DNA from: Clostridia bacterium
Lineage (GTDB): Bacteria; Bacillota; Clostridia; DUPQ01
Direction: 5' to 3'
NCBI GenBank assembly: GCA_030592355.1
Contig: JAUVJE010000154.1
Location: 1-5,593 of the forward strand
DNA: 5,593 nt
In this document: piece after piece, positions 5,484-5,593 of the stretch
Layout: each line of letters starts with the position of its first letter
Position numbering within the stretch: position 1 is the first letter of the stretch
Notes under the pieces: generated by a model
Database searches by the model: none
What the model saw: only the letters and a program-made list of their open reading frames with translations
Told to the model about the DNA's origin: nothing
Made by a program: the position numbers and the translations under genes

Positions 5484-5499
5484 AACCCGGTTTAGAAAA
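5484..5499 (+). repeat. direct repeat, copy 2, downstream of the lipoprotein gene
   Basis: AACCCGGT (5484-5491) is joined directly to TTAGAAAA (5492-5499), matching copy 1 at 4885-4903 without its three-base insert. A further AAACCCGGG at 5533-5541 shares only the core. No -10 box follows copy 2 at the spacing seen for copy 1. Confidence 0.4.
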
Positions 5500-5593
5500 A
5501 CTCACAAGTCGAACAATTTTCCCTAATCGAAGAAACCCGGGCAGGACCTACCAATGTCAAATTTAATTGTTGTTTCATGCTTAATAGTACAAA
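5492..5593 (-). CDS. possible gene end or small protein running off the right edge
   Basis: On the minus strand the frame ending in TAA at 5494-5492 is open for all 33 codons to the window edge. It contains an ATG at 5578 that would give a 28-residue peptide ending CSTCEFF. No Shine-Dalgarno sequence precedes that ATG, so a C-terminal fragment of a gene to the right is more likely than a small protein. The open frame could also be chance, because it is short. I cannot assign a family; the CxxC near the end is the only notable feature. Confidence 0.2.
   Translation of the reverse strand, partial: FVLLSMKQQLNLTLVGPARVSSIRENCSTCEFF

Noticed and set aside
5486..5541. Long-range pairing of CCCGGTTT (5486-5493) with AAACCCGGG (5533-5541) as a terminator
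   Set aside because: The loop is about 40 bases, the stem has a bulge, and on the plus strand no T-run follows. It is more simply explained by the repeated AACCCGG core.
1..5593. CRISPR array, tRNA, insertion sequence or phage attachment site
   Set aside because: Reading both strands I found no regularly spaced repeats, cloverleaf sequence, transposase motif or terminal inverted repeats.

Overview
This window reads as ordinary chromosomal DNA from a low-GC, Gram-positive, anaerobe-type bacterium, most likely a member of the Clostridia. The reasons are AT-rich spacers, strong purine-rich ribosome binding sites, TTG and GTG starts, and protein families and sequence signatures typical of Clostridia. 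I cannot name the genus. There is no rRNA, tRNA, CRISPR array, transposase or phage gene.

Layout from left to right: (1) 1-219 is a non-coding leader with weak hairpins, a candidate promoter and an operator-like dyad. It leads into (2) a plus-strand nitronate monooxygenase / FabK-like flavoprotein gene with a TTG start (220-1293). (3) Converging on it after 18 bases is a minus-strand thioredoxin-type arsenate reductase, arsC (1312-1719, GTG start). (4) A 139-base divergent spacer (1720-1858) carries a promoter for each direction. It separates arsC from (5) two small plus-strand membrane proteins of the DMT/YdcZ (DUF606) type (1859-2302 and 2304-2753), predicted to have opposite membrane topologies. 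(6) Abutting them stop-to-stop is a minus-strand two-gene operon: an extended SDR (NAD-dependent epimerase/dehydratase-like, 3818-4834) followed by a DapA-superfamily class I aldolase-like protein (2754-3818). The two overlap by one base in a TAATG junction. (7) After a 97-base divergent spacer comes a plus-strand lipoprotein with an internally duplicated domain (4932-5477). (8) The last 116 bases hold no convincing gene, apart from a short minus-strand open frame that runs off the right edge.

The genes form five transcription units with four strand switches in 5.6 kb, and nothing shows they share a pathway. The two real functional groupings are the YdcZ pair, probably one heterodimeric transporter, and the SDR/aldolase-like pair, probably consecutive steps in catabolism of a sugar acid or other small carbon compound. 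The best candidates for something under-described are that SDR/aldolase pair, whose SDR has Cys where the catalytic Lys should be, and the duplicated-domain lipoprotein. I do not see a clear new defence, mobile or RNA-guided system.
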